A DNA stretch of 64,000 bases, taken from NCBI RefSeq assembly GCF_000517625.1, contig NZ_CP007057.1, forward strand, positions 62,001 to 126,000, written 5' to 3'. The stretch is from Halostagnicola larsenii XH-48. Lineage in GTDB: Archaea; Halobacteriota; Halobacteria; Halobacteriales; Natrialbaceae. Made by a program: the position numbers and the translations under genes. Under the pieces are notes generated by a model that saw only the letters and a program-made list of their open reading frames with translations, searched no databases and was not told the DNA's origin. Positions 8,139 through 19,000 of the stretch are shown piece by piece. The stretch's first letter is position 1. Each line of letters begins with the position of its first letter.

Positions 8139-9968
8139 ATGACGTGGCAGTGGACCGTATTCACCGTCCCACTGGTCGTCGCGTTCTGTCTGTTATGTGT
8201 CGTGGCGGCGTTTCTGTTCGCCCGCTGGCGACGAAACGACAGCGTCCCCGGCATCGCACTCGCAACAGGCCTCGTCATATCCATCGCGGTGACCCTCGGC
8301 TGGTACGTCCTCGAGCTTTCGGCCGTCTCCCTCGAGACCAAACTGCTGTTCAACCAGTTACAGTACATCGGGCTCGCCCCCGTGACCCCGTTCATTCTGG
8401 GCTACGTGCTCGTCTACATCGGCCGTGGCGACCTTCTGACGCGTCGGGGATATCTCCTGTTGTTCGCCCCGGCTGTCCTCACCCTCTTTGCTGTTTTTAC
8501 CAACGACTTCCACTGGCTGTTCTGGGCCGACGTCTCGCTCCACCACGGCGAGTCGTCCGTCATGCTCACCAACTACTTCGGTCCGGCCTATGCGGGGTTC
8601 TTCGCGTACACGTGCGCATACGCGATCACCAGCATGGCACTTCTCGGTTGGAAGGCTATCGACGCTCACGGCGTCCACCGCTGGCAGATCGGGGCGCTGA
8701 TCGTCGGCATCGTCGCGCCGCTTTTCGGCGGAACCGTCTACGTCCTCGGGTTCGTTCCGCCGCAGTACCCGACGCCGACGTACGTCGGGTTCGTGGTGAC
8801 GGCGGTCGCGTTCGCCTGGCCCGTGTTTCGGCTGGACCTGTTCGGGTTAGTCCCCATCGCCTACCGGACCCTCGTCGAACAGATGGACGACGGCGTCGTC
8901 GCCTGCGACGAGAACGGAACCATCGTCACCGCCAACGACGGTGCGGCCACGCTCCTCGAGTCGACGCCCGCTGCCCTGGTCGGCGAACTGGTCGAGGACG
9001 AACTGGCCCTGATCGTGGCGGACGAAAACGGCGCTCCTCCTCATCTCGCCGACGGACCCGGTGAGTGGACGACGACCGTCGGGAATCGGGTCGTTGATGT
9101 CTCGGTCACGCGCCTCGAGCAATCGGACACCCGCGTCGGTCGGCTGTACCTCCTCACGGACGTCACGGAGCGCCACAACAGGGAGCGACGATTGAATCGG
9201 CAGAACACGTACCTCGACGAGTTCGCGTCGGTCGTCTCCCACGACATCGCCACGCCACTGACCATCATCGAGAACCAGGCGCAACTGGTCGAGATGACGG
9301 GCGACACCGACCACGTCGACGAGATTTTCGAATCGACCGAGCGGATCCACGAGCTGATGGACGAACTGCTCGAGTTGGCTCGGCAGGGGAAAGCGGTCGA
9401 CGAGACCGAGCCGGTCGACCTCGCGACGATCACCCGGACGGTCTGGCGGGACATTGACCGTCAGGAGAGCGGGCTCATTGTCGAATCCTCGAAGGGTTTT
9501 CTCGCAAGCGAAACGCGACTCGTTCAACTCCTCGAGAATCTCCTGCAGAACGCGGTGACACACGGTTCGCCAGCTCGCAGGTCGGAAACCGACGCCGGGA
9601 GCCACCGCGGGGGAGGCGGGGCAGGGGCCCGCGAACGCGACCTGACGATCCGTGTTGGGGCGCTCTCGGACGGTTTCTACCTCGAGGACGACGGTGTCGG
9701 TATCCCGCCTGACGACCGAGCCCAGGTGTTCGAACAGGGGTACACCTCGACCCCCGACGGAACGGGACTCGGACTGGCCATCGTCGAACGGATAGCCACC
9801 GCCCACGGGTGGACGATCACGGCGACGGAGAGCGACGAAGGCGGTGCGCGGTTCGAAGTCGTTGGCGTCGATGCCGTCCCCGCCGACAGTCTCGAGGACG
9901 ATACTGATCGGTTGCGGACAGGCGATCGGTCAGTTGGCGCGACGAACGGTCGCGTTCCCGAGCGCTGA
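8139..9968 (+). CDS. 7TM-sensor histidine kinase with PAS domain
   Basis: A 609-residue membrane kinase. Seven hydrophobic segments (residues ~5-235) form the haloarchaeal 7TM sensor region; a PAS-like domain follows (~240-345, DDGVVACDENGTIVTANDGA). The HisKA box is EFASVVSHDIATPL with H368 as the phosphorylation site, and the HATPase has N (LLENLLQNAVTHG), G1 (EDDGVGIPPDD) and G2 (GTGLGLAIVERI) boxes. A Gly/Arg/Ser-rich insert (RRSETDAGSHRGGGGAGAR) sits inside the ATPase domain. An AT-rich stretch near 8097-8113 fits a TATA box for a leaderless start. The divergent regulator at 6094-7809 is the likely partner. Confidence 0.92.
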   Translation: MTWQWTVFTVPLVVAFCLLCVVAAFLFARWRRNDSVPGIALATGLVISIAVTLGWYVLELSAVSLETKLLFNQLQYIGLAPVTPFILGYVLVYIGRGDLLTRRGYLLLFAPAVLTLFAVFTNDFHWLFWADVSLHHGESSVMLTNYFGPAYAGFFAYTCAYAITSMALLGWKAIDAHGVHRWQIGALIVGIVAPLFGGTVYVLGFVPPQYPTPTYVGFVVTAVAFAWPVFRLDLFGLVPIAYRTLVEQMDDGVVACDENGTIVTANDGAATLLESTPAALVGELVEDELALIVADENGAPPHLADGPGEWTTTVGNRVVDVSVTRLEQSDTRVGRLYLLTDVTERHNRERRLNRQNTYLDEFASVVSHDIATPLTIIENQAQLVEMTGDTDHVDEIFESTERIHELMDELLELARQGKAVDETEPVDLATITRTVWRDIDRQESGLIVESSKGFLASETRLVQLLENLLQNAVTHGSPARRSETDAGSHRGGGGAGARERDLTIRVGALSDGFYLEDDGVGIPPDDRAQVFEQGYTSTPDGTGLGLAIVERIATAHGWTITATESDEGGARFEVVGVDAVPADSLEDDTDRLRTGDRSVGATNGRVPER

Positions 9969-10016
9969 CCGCACCCCGTAGACGGTGTGATTCGAACCGG
10001 TGTCCCTCACGCAGGT

Positions 10017-10059
10017 GGCCACCACCATACACTGGTATCTGCTTCAAGTCCCGAGAGTG
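10017..10059 (+). repeat. 43-bp block upstream of first giant gene (copy 1)
   Basis: Identical over 43 bp to 15838-15880 before the second giant gene. It contains ATAC-actg-GTAT. It sits 33 bp before the leader ORF start and is better conserved than the coding sequence that follows, so a promoter or 5' leader role is possible. Confidence 0.75.
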
Positions 10060-10092
10060 TCTCGAGATTACCTGGGGGGAGGTTTTACAGAT

Positions 10093-10209
10093 ATGATCCG
10101 AGAACTGGAAGGAATAGCGGAGGGACGTTCGGACGACGCCACGCAATCACCGTGGACATCGGTCTCGAGACGTGCGATGGAAATGACGCAAACGGTCGAT
10201 TCACGATGA
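10093..10209 (+). CDS. 38-residue leader ORF, coupled to giant surface gene 1
   Basis: ATG at 10093 is preceded by a strong Shine-Dalgarno GGAGG at 10078-10082, and the stop overlaps the next start as ATGA. The paralogous ORF at 15917-16033 has the same length, the same overlap and a similar peptide (common core EGRSD, SPW, RRA, TQTVD). Between copies at least six codons differ only at the third base. No signal peptide or known domain. Possibly a translational coupler or regulator; function unknown. Confidence 0.55.
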   Translation: MIRELEGIAEGRSDDATQSPWTSVSRRAMEMTQTVDSR

Positions 10210-13200
10210 CAGCAGGAAGCCACCGTGCGGAGAGCATGTCGTTATCAATCGGTATCGCAGTCGTCCTACTGGCGGTAAGTGTCGGATTCCTTTCTGCTGG
10301 TGTCGTGGCGGAACCGATCGACGACACAGCGGGAATGTCCGGTGATGCGGCGGAAACGACTACCGTCGCACCGACGTACGAACTCGAGATCGATAACGAC
10401 GGCAGCGCCGCCGCCATCGGTTTCCCTGGCCCCGTCAACGGTACCGTCGACGATCTTTTCGTCAAGGGTACCGACGGCGTTTCCGCCGTCTACCGCTACT
10501 CGCCGGCCGACGCCACCTGGAACAACGTTCTCGAGGGTGACGGCGTCGACGACTTCGACGACGTCTCCGTCGACCCGATGGACTCATTGGTCGTCCTCAC
10601 CACCGGCCAGGGCGATTCCGAGACGATTTCGCTCAAGGTTAGCCTCAAGGCCCAGACCGACGAGACGGGTACGTCCGACCAGCGAGACGTCGACGCGGGC
10701 TGGAACTTCGTCTCCGCGCCGCAATACACCGACGCTGACGCGGCTTTCGGTGCGGACAGCGCCGCCACCGCGTCGCTCGTGCTCGAGCGCTACGACGGCC
10801 CGCGAACCGTCGCCGTCGAGCAGACGCCCGAATTCGGCGAGTACTACCTCGACAGCGGCCAACCGCCAGTGACGGATCCATTTAGCGGCTACTTCGTGTT
10901 CGCACAGGACGACGGCGCTCTCTCAACCGCTGTTAGCGACGTCGCGGATCGGGACGACGCTGACGCACAGTTAGGCCTCCCCGTCATCGAAGACGTCTCG
11001 ATCGGCGGCGAAATATCCTCGAGCGCCGAAGACGGGAACCTGGCCGACGAGGATGTCACGGTCCGACTCGACGGCGAGGAAGTCGACGTCGCTGACGGTG
11101 CCTACGAGACCACCGTCGACCCCGGCGAGTACACGCTGACCGTCGAGGCCGACGGCCACCGAACCGAGACGAGGGAACTCGACGCCCGTTTTGGTACCCA
11201 ATACGACGAAGACATCGCGCTCGATGGCCGGGTCGACAACGGTACCCGAACGTACGTCTCTGCTGCCGCCGCGACGGCGGACGCGGCCGAAGGCGACACC
11301 ATTGTGCTCCGTCCCGGCACCTACGACGAAGACGTCACGATCGAAACCGACGGCGTGACACTGCTCACAGCGGACGCCGCGGCGTCCCGCGCGGGTCCCG
11401 ATGCCGCCGCCGTCGAAACCGAAGCAGACGACGGGTCGACCGTCACGATCAACGGCGTTCTCGAGATCGACGATGCCGACAACGTGACCGTCGCGGACGT
11501 CTCGGTCCGGAGCGACCACTACGGCGTCTCCGTCGTCGACAGCGAGGATATCTCGCTCTCGGCGATAGACGCGACTGTTGGCTCCTCGGGTCTGCACTTC
11601 GACAACGCCTCGTCGGTCGAGACGACTGACTTTCGCGTCGAGGAGGGCCTCTACGGGGTAACCGTCCAGGCGGAAGGCGGCGACCTCGAGGACGTTTCGT
11701 TCGGGCGAGGCGTCGAGTTCGACGTGGCCGTCCCGGTCGCCGTCGTGGGCGAGGACGGCACCGACACGACGGCGGTCCCCGAGATATCGCTTGAGGACGA
11801 TCTGAACTACCGGGTTCCGATGTCGGACACCTACTTCGACGACGGAACCGGCTTCACGTTCGACGAAGCCGCCGCGATCGACGCCGCGATCGCGCTCGAC
11901 GGGGAGGACTCCGTCGACGCGGCCGCGGTTCAGCGAGTCTCGGACGACGCATTCGTCGTCTCGCCGGAGCTGTCGCTTCAGGCCGCGAACGATCTCGCCG
12001 AGGAGGGCGCGACGATCGAGGTTCGCGACGGCACCTACGACAAGGATGTCGAGATCACCACTGACGGGGTGACCGTCACCGGCGACGGAGCGACGTTCGA
12101 AGGGATTGTCAGCGTCAGCGACGCCCGGAACGTGACCATCGATGGGCTCAGAGTAATCGACGCGTTCAACGGCCTCATCCTCTTCGATTCGACCGACACG
12201 ACGATTACGGACGTTGAAGTCTCCGGAGCCGCCAACGGATTCGGGATTGCGGGTTCCGACGGCACCGAAATATCCGGGGTGACGGCTTCCGACAACGAAC
12301 GCGGTCTCATCGTCGCCGATAGTGACGTATACGTGACCGTTTCCGACAGCACGTTCGAAGGGAACAGGGACGGGATCCTCAACGCCGGAGACGGAACGCT
12401 CACCGTCCGGACCGGGACGATCGTCGGGAACGACGCCGGTGCCATCAACGAGGGAGACGGGGCCATCGACGCCGCCGAAAACTGGTGGGGAACTCCGAGC
12501 GGCCCAAGCGGCGATGCCGTTGGCATCGGTGACACCATCACGGACGGCGTCGAGTACGAACCGTGGCTCGACGCCCCACCGGGCGAGGATCCCGTGAGGG
12601 TCGAAGACGCGGGTCTCGCCGTTGAGAACTTCGAAACGGACACGACCGAAGCCGTCCGCGGCGATTCCATCACGACGAGCGCCGACGTAACTCACGAGGT
12701 CGAGAGCGTCGCGCCCGAGAACGCAGACGTGGCCAACGAGGTCGAGGACGTTACGTCCCAGAACGCAGACGGGTCGGAATACCGGATCGAATACGTGCTC
12801 GTCGACGGCGATTACGAGGAGACGATCGCAACGAAGCGCGTCACCCTCACCGTCGGCCAGACCGAACGCGTTACGTTCGAGGAGTCGATCCCGGAGCGCA
12901 CGACCGCCCACGAGCGACGAACCGTCGAGCACGTGGTTCGAGTCGCGGACGAAGGGGCTTCGACCGGCCGCGATCTCGAGCTGGCGAACTCGATCGAGAC
13001 CGCCGTCGAAACCGCTGACGCGACGGGGGCGAGCACGGTCGAGGTCGAACCCGGAACGTACGCGGAAGCGCTGACCGTGGACGTCGACGGCCTGACCCTC
13101 CAGTCGAGCGACGGCGCCGAGGAGACAACCCTCGCCGCGGAGACGGCGACGGTCGCCGGCGAAGACATCACGGTCGACGGATTCACGTTCGACGGCGGAG

Positions 13201-15425
13201 CGGGCGATGCCGCGGTCGTTCTCGCCGGCGACGGCGCGACGCTACGCTCGAGCGTCATTGACTCCGGAGACGCGACCGACGCCGTTCGCGTCGCCGCCGC
13301 CGATGTCGAGGTCACCGACAGCGAACTGTCCGGAGCGACCGACGCGGGCGTCCGGTTCACCGACGGCACTCCCGACGGTACCGTCTCCGAGAGCGACATC
13401 GTTGACAACGGCGTCGGCGTCGTCAACGACGGAACCGTCACCGTCGACGCCCGCTGGAACTGGTGGGGGAGCGCCGGGGGGCCCGGAACGAGCGGGGCCA
13501 ACGATGCCAGCGGCGACGTCGGCGTCGAACCGTGGCTCGACGGCCCGATCCCGGACGGCGAGGCGGTCACCGGCGACATCGCCGGGACGGTCACCGCGTC
13601 CGGCGAAACCAGCGGAACCGACGCCTCGGCGGCGGGAACGATTATGACTACCGCGACACCCGGCGAGACGGATCCGGTCTCCGACGCGGCGGTGACTGTG
13701 TACCCGTTCGATCCCGACGCGTCGGACGAGGAATCGATGGACCCGATCACCGTCGCGTCTGACGGGACCTACGGGATCCCCGACCTCCCGATCGGCACCC
13801 ACGGTCTCGAGGTCAAAGCGGACGGGTTCGCCTCCGAGGTTCGCGCCGTCACCGTCAAGCAGGACGCGAGGACGGATGCGACCGACTTCGCTCTCGAGTA
13901 CGCCGAGAGCGGGACGGTCACGGGCGAGGTCGATCTCGACTACGTCGACCCTGCCGAGGGCCTGACCGTCACGGTCGCCCTCGAGGGGACCGAGTACGCG
14001 ACGGATGTCGATTTCGATGGCGAGGCCGGCACGAAATCGTTCACCATCGACGGCGTGGACGTCGACGTCGACGACGGCTACGCGCTGACCGCCTCGACCG
14101 ACTCGGTTCACTACGGCGAGGAGGTCACGGTCGACGCCTTCGCGGTCGACGTCGGCGAGACCGTCGATGTCGGTCAACTGACGTTCGAACGCGATACCGA
14201 AACAGTCACCGGGACGGCGACGGCCTCCGGCGACACGGCAGACGGGGGCAAAATGATGACCACGGCCGCCACGCCGGGCACCGGCGAGCCCGTCACAGAC
14301 GCGACCGTCACGGTCCATCACTTCGATACCGAGGCGGCCGACAACGGGGACAGAACCGTCGACGTCACTGACGGGACGTTCACCGTTCCAGACGTGCCGG
14401 TCGGTACGCACGGCTTCGTCCTCGAGGGTGATTCGATCGCCAGTACCCTCGAGACGGAGACGGTCGAGACCGGCGGTGAGAACGTCGTCGACTTCGAACC
14501 CGCCTACGCCTCGGGCGGCACCGTCACCGGTACCGTTACGCTTCCACACGCCGCCGACGGCGACTTCGCGGTCGACATGGCGGTCCTCAACGGCGGGACC
14601 GAGGTGGCGACGGGGACGGCGACCGTCCCGGACGGCGAGCAGTCGAGCGAATACTCCATCGAGGACGTGGACGTGAACGTCGACGACGGCTACACGGTCG
14701 AGGCAACGACTGAGGCCTTCGTCGGCACTGAATCGGTCCAAGACGTGACCGTCGATGTCGACGAAACCGCCGGCAAAGTCGACATCGCGTTCGACAAGTC
14801 GGACGCGGTGGCCCAGAACGTCGCCCTCGAGCGCGATGTGAGCGGTACCGCCACAGTCGGCGAGACGGTCACCTACACGGCGACGGTGACCAACGACGCC
14901 GGGACGCCGATCGAGGGGACGACCGTCGACACGAGCGACGACGGCGAGGAAATCACCTACGCCGACGGGCAGTCTGCGACCACGGACGCCGACGGCCGGG
15001 CGACGTTCGAGGTGTCGACCGAGATGCCCCACACGGGCGATTTTGCTACGGAAGACCCGATCGAGTTCACGTTCACCGAGAGCGCGACCGGACACTCGGC
15101 CGGCGACACCGTCGAGTTCGAGGTTGGAGCGGCGGCGAATGTAGACGCCGAGGTGACCAGCACGTCGACGGCGACCTACCCGGTTGCTACGGTCGATATC
15201 GAGGTCGTAGACGAGTTCGGCAACGACGTCTACACCGAGGTCGAAATCGACGTCTCCGGGTTCGAGGAGTTGAAAGACCCGACCAGCGGGGACACGTATA
15301 CCACCACCCCCGGCCCGGTCAAGTTCCGATCCCATGCACTCGAGGATATCACGGAAGTCAGGATAACGGAACCCACCACCGGTGTCTACGACGACGTGCA
15401 CTTCGAACTCGACCCAGACAGGTGA
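10206..15425 (+). CDS. Giant beta-helix surface protein 1
   Basis: A 1739-residue exported protein. The ATG at 10206 was chosen because the paralogue at 16030 starts at the same point, followed by a hydrophobic signal (~residues 14-35). Then: a ~180-residue N-terminal module shared with the paralogue (GFPGPVNGTVDDLFVKGTDG; GWNFVSAPQ), a carboxypeptidase-regulatory-like unit, right-handed beta-helix blocks each closed by an NWWG motif (AENWWGTPSGPSG and WNWWGSAGGPGTSG) followed by an EPWLD segment, an intervening CARDB-like domain, several Cna-B/carboxypeptidase-like repeats (IGTHGLEVKADGF) and a terminal Ig-like domain. No PGF-CTERM tail, so attachment may be non-covalent. Likely an adhesin or matrix protein. 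Confidence 0.85.
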   Translation: MTAGSHRAESMSLSIGIAVVLLAVSVGFLSAGVVAEPIDDTAGMSGDAAETTTVAPTYELEIDNDGSAAAIGFPGPVNGTVDDLFVKGTDGVSAVYRYSPADATWNNVLEGDGVDDFDDVSVDPMDSLVVLTTGQGDSETISLKVSLKAQTDETGTSDQRDVDAGWNFVSAPQYTDADAAFGADSAATASLVLERYDGPRTVAVEQTPEFGEYYLDSGQPPVTDPFSGYFVFAQDDGALSTAVSDVADRDDADAQLGLPVIEDVSIGGEISSSAEDGNLADEDVTVRLDGEEVDVADGAYETTVDPGEYTLTVEADGHRTETRELDARFGTQYDEDIALDGRVDNGTRTYVSAAAATADAAEGDTIVLRPGTYDEDVTIETDGVTLLTADAAASRAGPDAAAVETEADDGSTVTINGVLEIDDADNVTVADVSVRSDHYGVSVVDSEDISLSAIDATVGSSGLHFDNASSVETTDFRVEEGLYGVTVQAEGGDLEDVSFGRGVEFDVAVPVAVVGEDGTDTTAVPEISLEDDLNYRVPMSDTYFDDGTGFTFDEAAAIDAAIALDGEDSVDAAAVQRVSDDAFVVSPELSLQAANDLAEEGATIEVRDGTYDKDVEITTDGVTVTGDGATFEGIVSVSDARNVTIDGLRVIDAFNGLILFDSTDTTITDVEVSGAANGFGIAGSDGTEISGVTASDNERGLIVADSDVYVTVSDSTFEGNRDGILNAGDGTLTVRTGTIVGNDAGAINEGDGAIDAAENWWGTPSGPSGDAVGIGDTITDGVEYEPWLDAPPGEDPVRVEDAGLAVENFETDTTEAVRGDSITTSADVTHEVESVAPENADVANEVEDVTSQNADGSEYRIEYVLVDGDYEETIATKRVTLTVGQTERVTFEESIPERTTAHERRTVEHVVRVADEGASTGRDLELANSIETAVETADATGASTVEVEPGTYAEALTVDVDGLTLQSSDGAEETTLAAETATVAGEDITVDGFTFDGGAGDAAVVLAGDGATLRSSVIDSGDATDAVRVAAADVEVTDSELSGATDAGVRFTDGTPDGTVSESDIVDNGVGVVNDGTVTVDARWNWWGSAGGPGTSGANDASGDVGVEPWLDGPIPDGEAVTGDIAGTVTASGETSGTDASAAGTIMTTATPGETDPVSDAAVTVYPFDPDASDEESMDPITVASDGTYGIPDLPIGTHGLEVKADGFASEVRAVTVKQDARTDATDFALEYAESGTVTGEVDLDYVDPAEGLTVTVALEGTEYATDVDFDGEAGTKSFTIDGVDVDVDDGYALTASTDSVHYGEEVTVDAFAVDVGETVDVGQLTFERDTETVTGTATASGDTADGGKMMTTAATPGTGEPVTDATVTVHHFDTEAADNGDRTVDVTDGTFTVPDVPVGTHGFVLEGDSIASTLETETVETGGENVVDFEPAYASGGTVTGTVTLPHAADGDFAVDMAVLNGGTEVATGTATVPDGEQSSEYSIEDVDVNVDDGYTVEATTEAFVGTESVQDVTVDVDETAGKVDIAFDKSDAVAQNVALERDVSGTATVGETVTYTATVTNDAGTPIEGTTVDTSDDGEEITYADGQSATTDADGRATFEVSTEMPHTGDFATEDPIEFTFTESATGHSAGDTVEFEVGAAANVDAEVTSTSTATYPVATVDIEVVDEFGNDVYTEVEIDVSGFEELKDPTSGDTYTTTPGPVKFRSHALEDITEVRITEPTTGVYDDVHFELDPDR

Positions 15426-15427
15426 AT

Positions 15428-15491
15428 CCCTCGGGGGAACGTGGTTCGAGACGCCAGCGGCGTCTCCTCAGCAAACGAAGCCACGGGCTTC
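15428..15491 (+). repeat. Second copy of hairpin-rich dispersed repeat
   Basis: 15428-15477 matches the minus strand of 3313-3362. It holds GAGACGCC-agc-GGCGTCTC at 15447-15465, then CGAAGCC-acg-GGCTTCG at 15475-15491, the same 3-nt-loop design with different stem sequences. It starts just after the stop of giant gene 1. The remaining 350 bp to the 43-bp block hold no recognised gene. Confidence 0.65.
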
Positions 15492-15837
15492 GCGGACATT
15501 GCGACGCTTCGATTCGCTCGGTTATGGACGATTCAGCTCTTCCGACCAACCTCGAGACACTGGGCTTGGGTATCCGTGGAGCCGGCCGTCACCCGCTCAT
15601 CTGTCGGGCTCTACGACCATCGGCGACCGAGCGGTGACGCCGTCCGCCGAGTACCCGACTGACAACGCAGTTACCGTCTCCTCCGAGCTGAGGTCGGCAG
15701 CGATAACCGATCCAGTTCGAAGAGGTGATCCGAGCGGTCGTCACGTCGTCGATGGAGTATCTCAATCCTTCGAGTTTCGGGTCGAAGCCGACCGTCCCCG
15801 CCGCGAAGTGGGTGATTGTGTCGGGCCTCGAACCGAC

Positions 15838-15880
15838 GGCCACCACCATACACTGGTATCTGCTTCAAGTCCCGAGAGTG
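15838..15880 (+). repeat. 43-bp block upstream of second giant gene (copy 2)
   Basis: Exact copy of 10017-10059. Its position relative to the leader ORF is conserved (36 bp versus 33 bp), so it was duplicated together with the gene and kept unchanged. Confidence 0.75.
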
Positions 15881-15916
15881 ACTCTTTCAGAGTATGTGGG
15901 GGTGCATTTCACAGAC

Positions 15917-16033
15917 ATGATTCGAGAATCGGAGAGGGAAACAGAGGGACGTTCGGACGGCGCCATGCGATCACCATGGGCGTCAGTTGCGAGACGTGCG
16001 GTTGAAACGACACAGACGGTTGATACACGATGA
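15917..16033 (+). CDS. 38-residue leader ORF, coupled to giant surface gene 2
   Basis: Paralogue of 10093-10209: same length, ATGA overlap with the next gene, and a GGGGGTG Shine-Dalgarno-like run at about 15897-15903. Peptide begins MIRESERETEGRSDG and ends TTQTVDTR. It is Arg- and Glu-rich with no signal peptide. Retention of an open frame of the same length in both copies suggests that it is translated; function unknown. Confidence 0.55.
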   Translation: MIRESERETEGRSDGAMRSPWASVARRAVETTQTVDTR

Positions 16034-19000
16034 CAGCGGAAAGCCATCGTGCTGAAACGGTATCGCTGGTGATCGGTATCGTCGCCGTTCTACTCATAGC
16101 GAGTCTCGGGTTGCTTTCTGCTGGCGTCGCAGCGGACACGATCGTTTCCGGGGCGGACATGACCGGTGGCGCGGCAGAACCGGCTGACGACGCACCGACG
16201 TACGAACTCGAGATCGACAACGATGGTAGCGCCGCCGCCATCGGGTTCCCCGGGCCCGTCGATGGCACCGTCGACGACCTCTTCGTCGAGGGCACCGACG
16301 GCGTTTCCGCCGTCTACCGGTACTCAGCGGCGGACGAGGGCTGGAATAACGTCCTCGAGGAGGAGGGCGTCAACGACTTCTCGGACGTCTCTGTCGATCC
16401 GATGGATTCGCTGGTCGTCCTCACGACCGGCCAGGGAGATTCGGAGGCGATTCCGCTCGAGGTCACCCTCGAGACGGAAACCGGTGACACGGTTACGCCC
16501 GGCCAGCGAGCCGTCGAAGCGGGGTGGAACTTCGTCTCCTCGCCACAACACACCGACGCCGACACCGTTTTCGGTTCGGGAACCGCCAATACCTCGCTCG
16601 TGCTCGAGCGCTACGACGGCCCGCGAACCGTCGCCGTCGAGCAGACACCCGAGTTCGGCGAGTACTACCTCGACAGCGGCCACCCGCCGACGACGGATCC
16701 CTTTAGCGGCTATTTCGTGTTCGCACAGGACAACGGCACCGTTCCGACCGTCGCGAGCGGTATCACGGATCGGGACGACGCCGACGCCCAATTGGATCTC
16801 CCGACTTTCGACGAAGTGACGGTCCGCGGGGACATCACGTCGGGAGCCGAAGACGGGGCGCTCACCGACGGGGATCTCACCGTTCGACTCGACGGCGAGG
16901 AGATCGACGTTACCGATGGCGAGTACGAGGAAACGCTCGCACCCGGCGAGTACACGGTGACCGTGGAAGCCGACGGTCACCAGACGGCGACGCGGGAACT
17001 CGACGCCCGTTTCGCCACGACATACGAGGAGGACATCGAACTCGAGGGTGCCGTCGTGAATCGGGACGGCGAGAAATCGTACGTCTCGGCGGCCGCGGCT
17101 GCGGAAGACGCTGGCGACGGCGCGACGATCTCCCTCGAATCGGGAACGTACGAGGACGATCTCGAGATCACCGCCGACAATGTCACCATCGAGGGAACCT
17201 CTGGAGTCTCGCTCGTGTCGACCGCTGCGAAGACCGGCGAGACGACTGTCGTCGGCGACATCGATATCGCGGCCAACGGGGTGACGATCAGGGACCTTTC
17301 GGTGCACGACGGAACGGTCTCCGCCGGTAGCTCCGACGACCTGGCGTTGTCCGGCCTCGACATCATGGGGGAGACCGGTACTGCTGATCCTGGAGTGAAT
17401 TCGGCCGGTATCGAGGTCGAAGGGGGAACAAACCTCTCGATCACGGACGTAGCGATCGAGGCCGACCGCGGTATCTCCGTCAGCGGCGTTCGAACCGCCG
17501 ATCTGCGCGGTATCGACGTGACGACCGACGACGGAACGGGGCTCGTTCTCTACGACGCCACGGGCGTCGACCTCGACGGAGTGGCCGTCGAGGGGGCGGA
17601 CCAGGCCGTCGGACTCATTAATCTCGCTGACAGCACAGCCGGGAACGTCACGATCGAAGACAGCAATCTCGGGCTCGCCGTCGGGAACGAAAGCGGTTCC
17701 CAGACGCGACCGGAGAACCTTACGTTGACGGGCGATCTCGAGCTGGGGGCTATCGTCCCGTACGCGGAGATGACCGAGGATACGACGGATCCGGTCGATA
17801 TCGATCGGCCCGACGGATTGACGTACGCGATTCGAACCGAACCGGTCAGCGGAGTGCCGGTCTCGATAACCGGCTTCGCGTACGACGAAACAAGTGCCAT
17901 CGCGGGTGCGGTGGCGCTCACCGATGCGAGCAGCGGGCAGCCGCTCGCCGAAGCCAGTGCGGTCCAACGGATCTCGGACGAGGTGTACGTCGTCGCGCCG
18001 GAAACGTCGCCCCAGGACGCCGCCGACATCGCAAGCGAGGGCGCGACGATCGAAGTTCGGGAGGGGACGTACGACGGGGAGATGTCGATCCAGACCGACG
18101 GCGTCACTGTCTCCGGCGAAAATGCGACGTTCGAAGAAAAATTCGAGATCGACAGCGCGAACGACGTCACCCTTGACGGACTGTCGGCCACGAACCACAC
18201 CATCGGAATCGAGGTGGCGTCTTCGAGTGGGGTGACTCTCAGGGATGTAAACGCGAGCGGAAACGAGTATGAGGGTTTGCTGGTCGATTCGTCCCAGAAC
18301 GTCGAGATCGTCGACGCGACAGCCAGCGATAACTACAACGGGTTGATCAACGTTGGCGACGGCACCTCCGTCACCGCGTCAAACAGCACGTTTGCCGAGA
18401 ACGAAGGGTGGGGAGTCGGGACCGACGGCGACGGCTCGCTCACCGTTCGAAACAGCACGATCAACGGCAACGGCGACGGCGCTGGCATTTGGAACGACGG
18501 GACGCTGGATGCCGCCGAGAACTGGTGGGGTGATTCGAGTGGACCGAGCGGCGAAGCCGACGGCACCGGCGACTCCGTCGACAGCGGCGTTGACTACGAG
18601 CCGTGGCTCGACGCCCCGCCGGGAGAGGGCCCCGGCGGCCTCGAGGACGCCGGCGTCGAACTATCGAACTTCGAAACGGACGCGACCGCGGCCAACCGCG
18701 GCGACACCGTCACCACGAGCGTCGACGTGACGAACGCGGTCGAAAGCGCCGGTATTTCGACGATGGCGATCAATGACGGCGCGGAATTCGAGGTGGAGTA
18801 CGTGCTTGTCGACGGCAAGGACGAAGCACAGATCGCGAGCGAGACGGTGACTGTCGTCGCGGGCGAGACGGAGACCGTCGAGTTCACCGAATCGCTGCCC
18901 GGAAGCACGACCGCTCACGAGGAACGATCCGTCGAACACGAAATCAGGATCGCCGGCGAAGGGGTAGGCGAACGCGCCGACCTCGAGCTCTCCAACCCGG

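Noticed and set aside
10971-12932. Long open frame of over 600 codons antisense to giant gene 1
   Set aside because: It mirrors the sense gene; GAC/GTC-rich codon bias leaves the opposite strand open. No domain, no start signal. The same holds for 13242-15401, 16324-18198 and 19192-21114.
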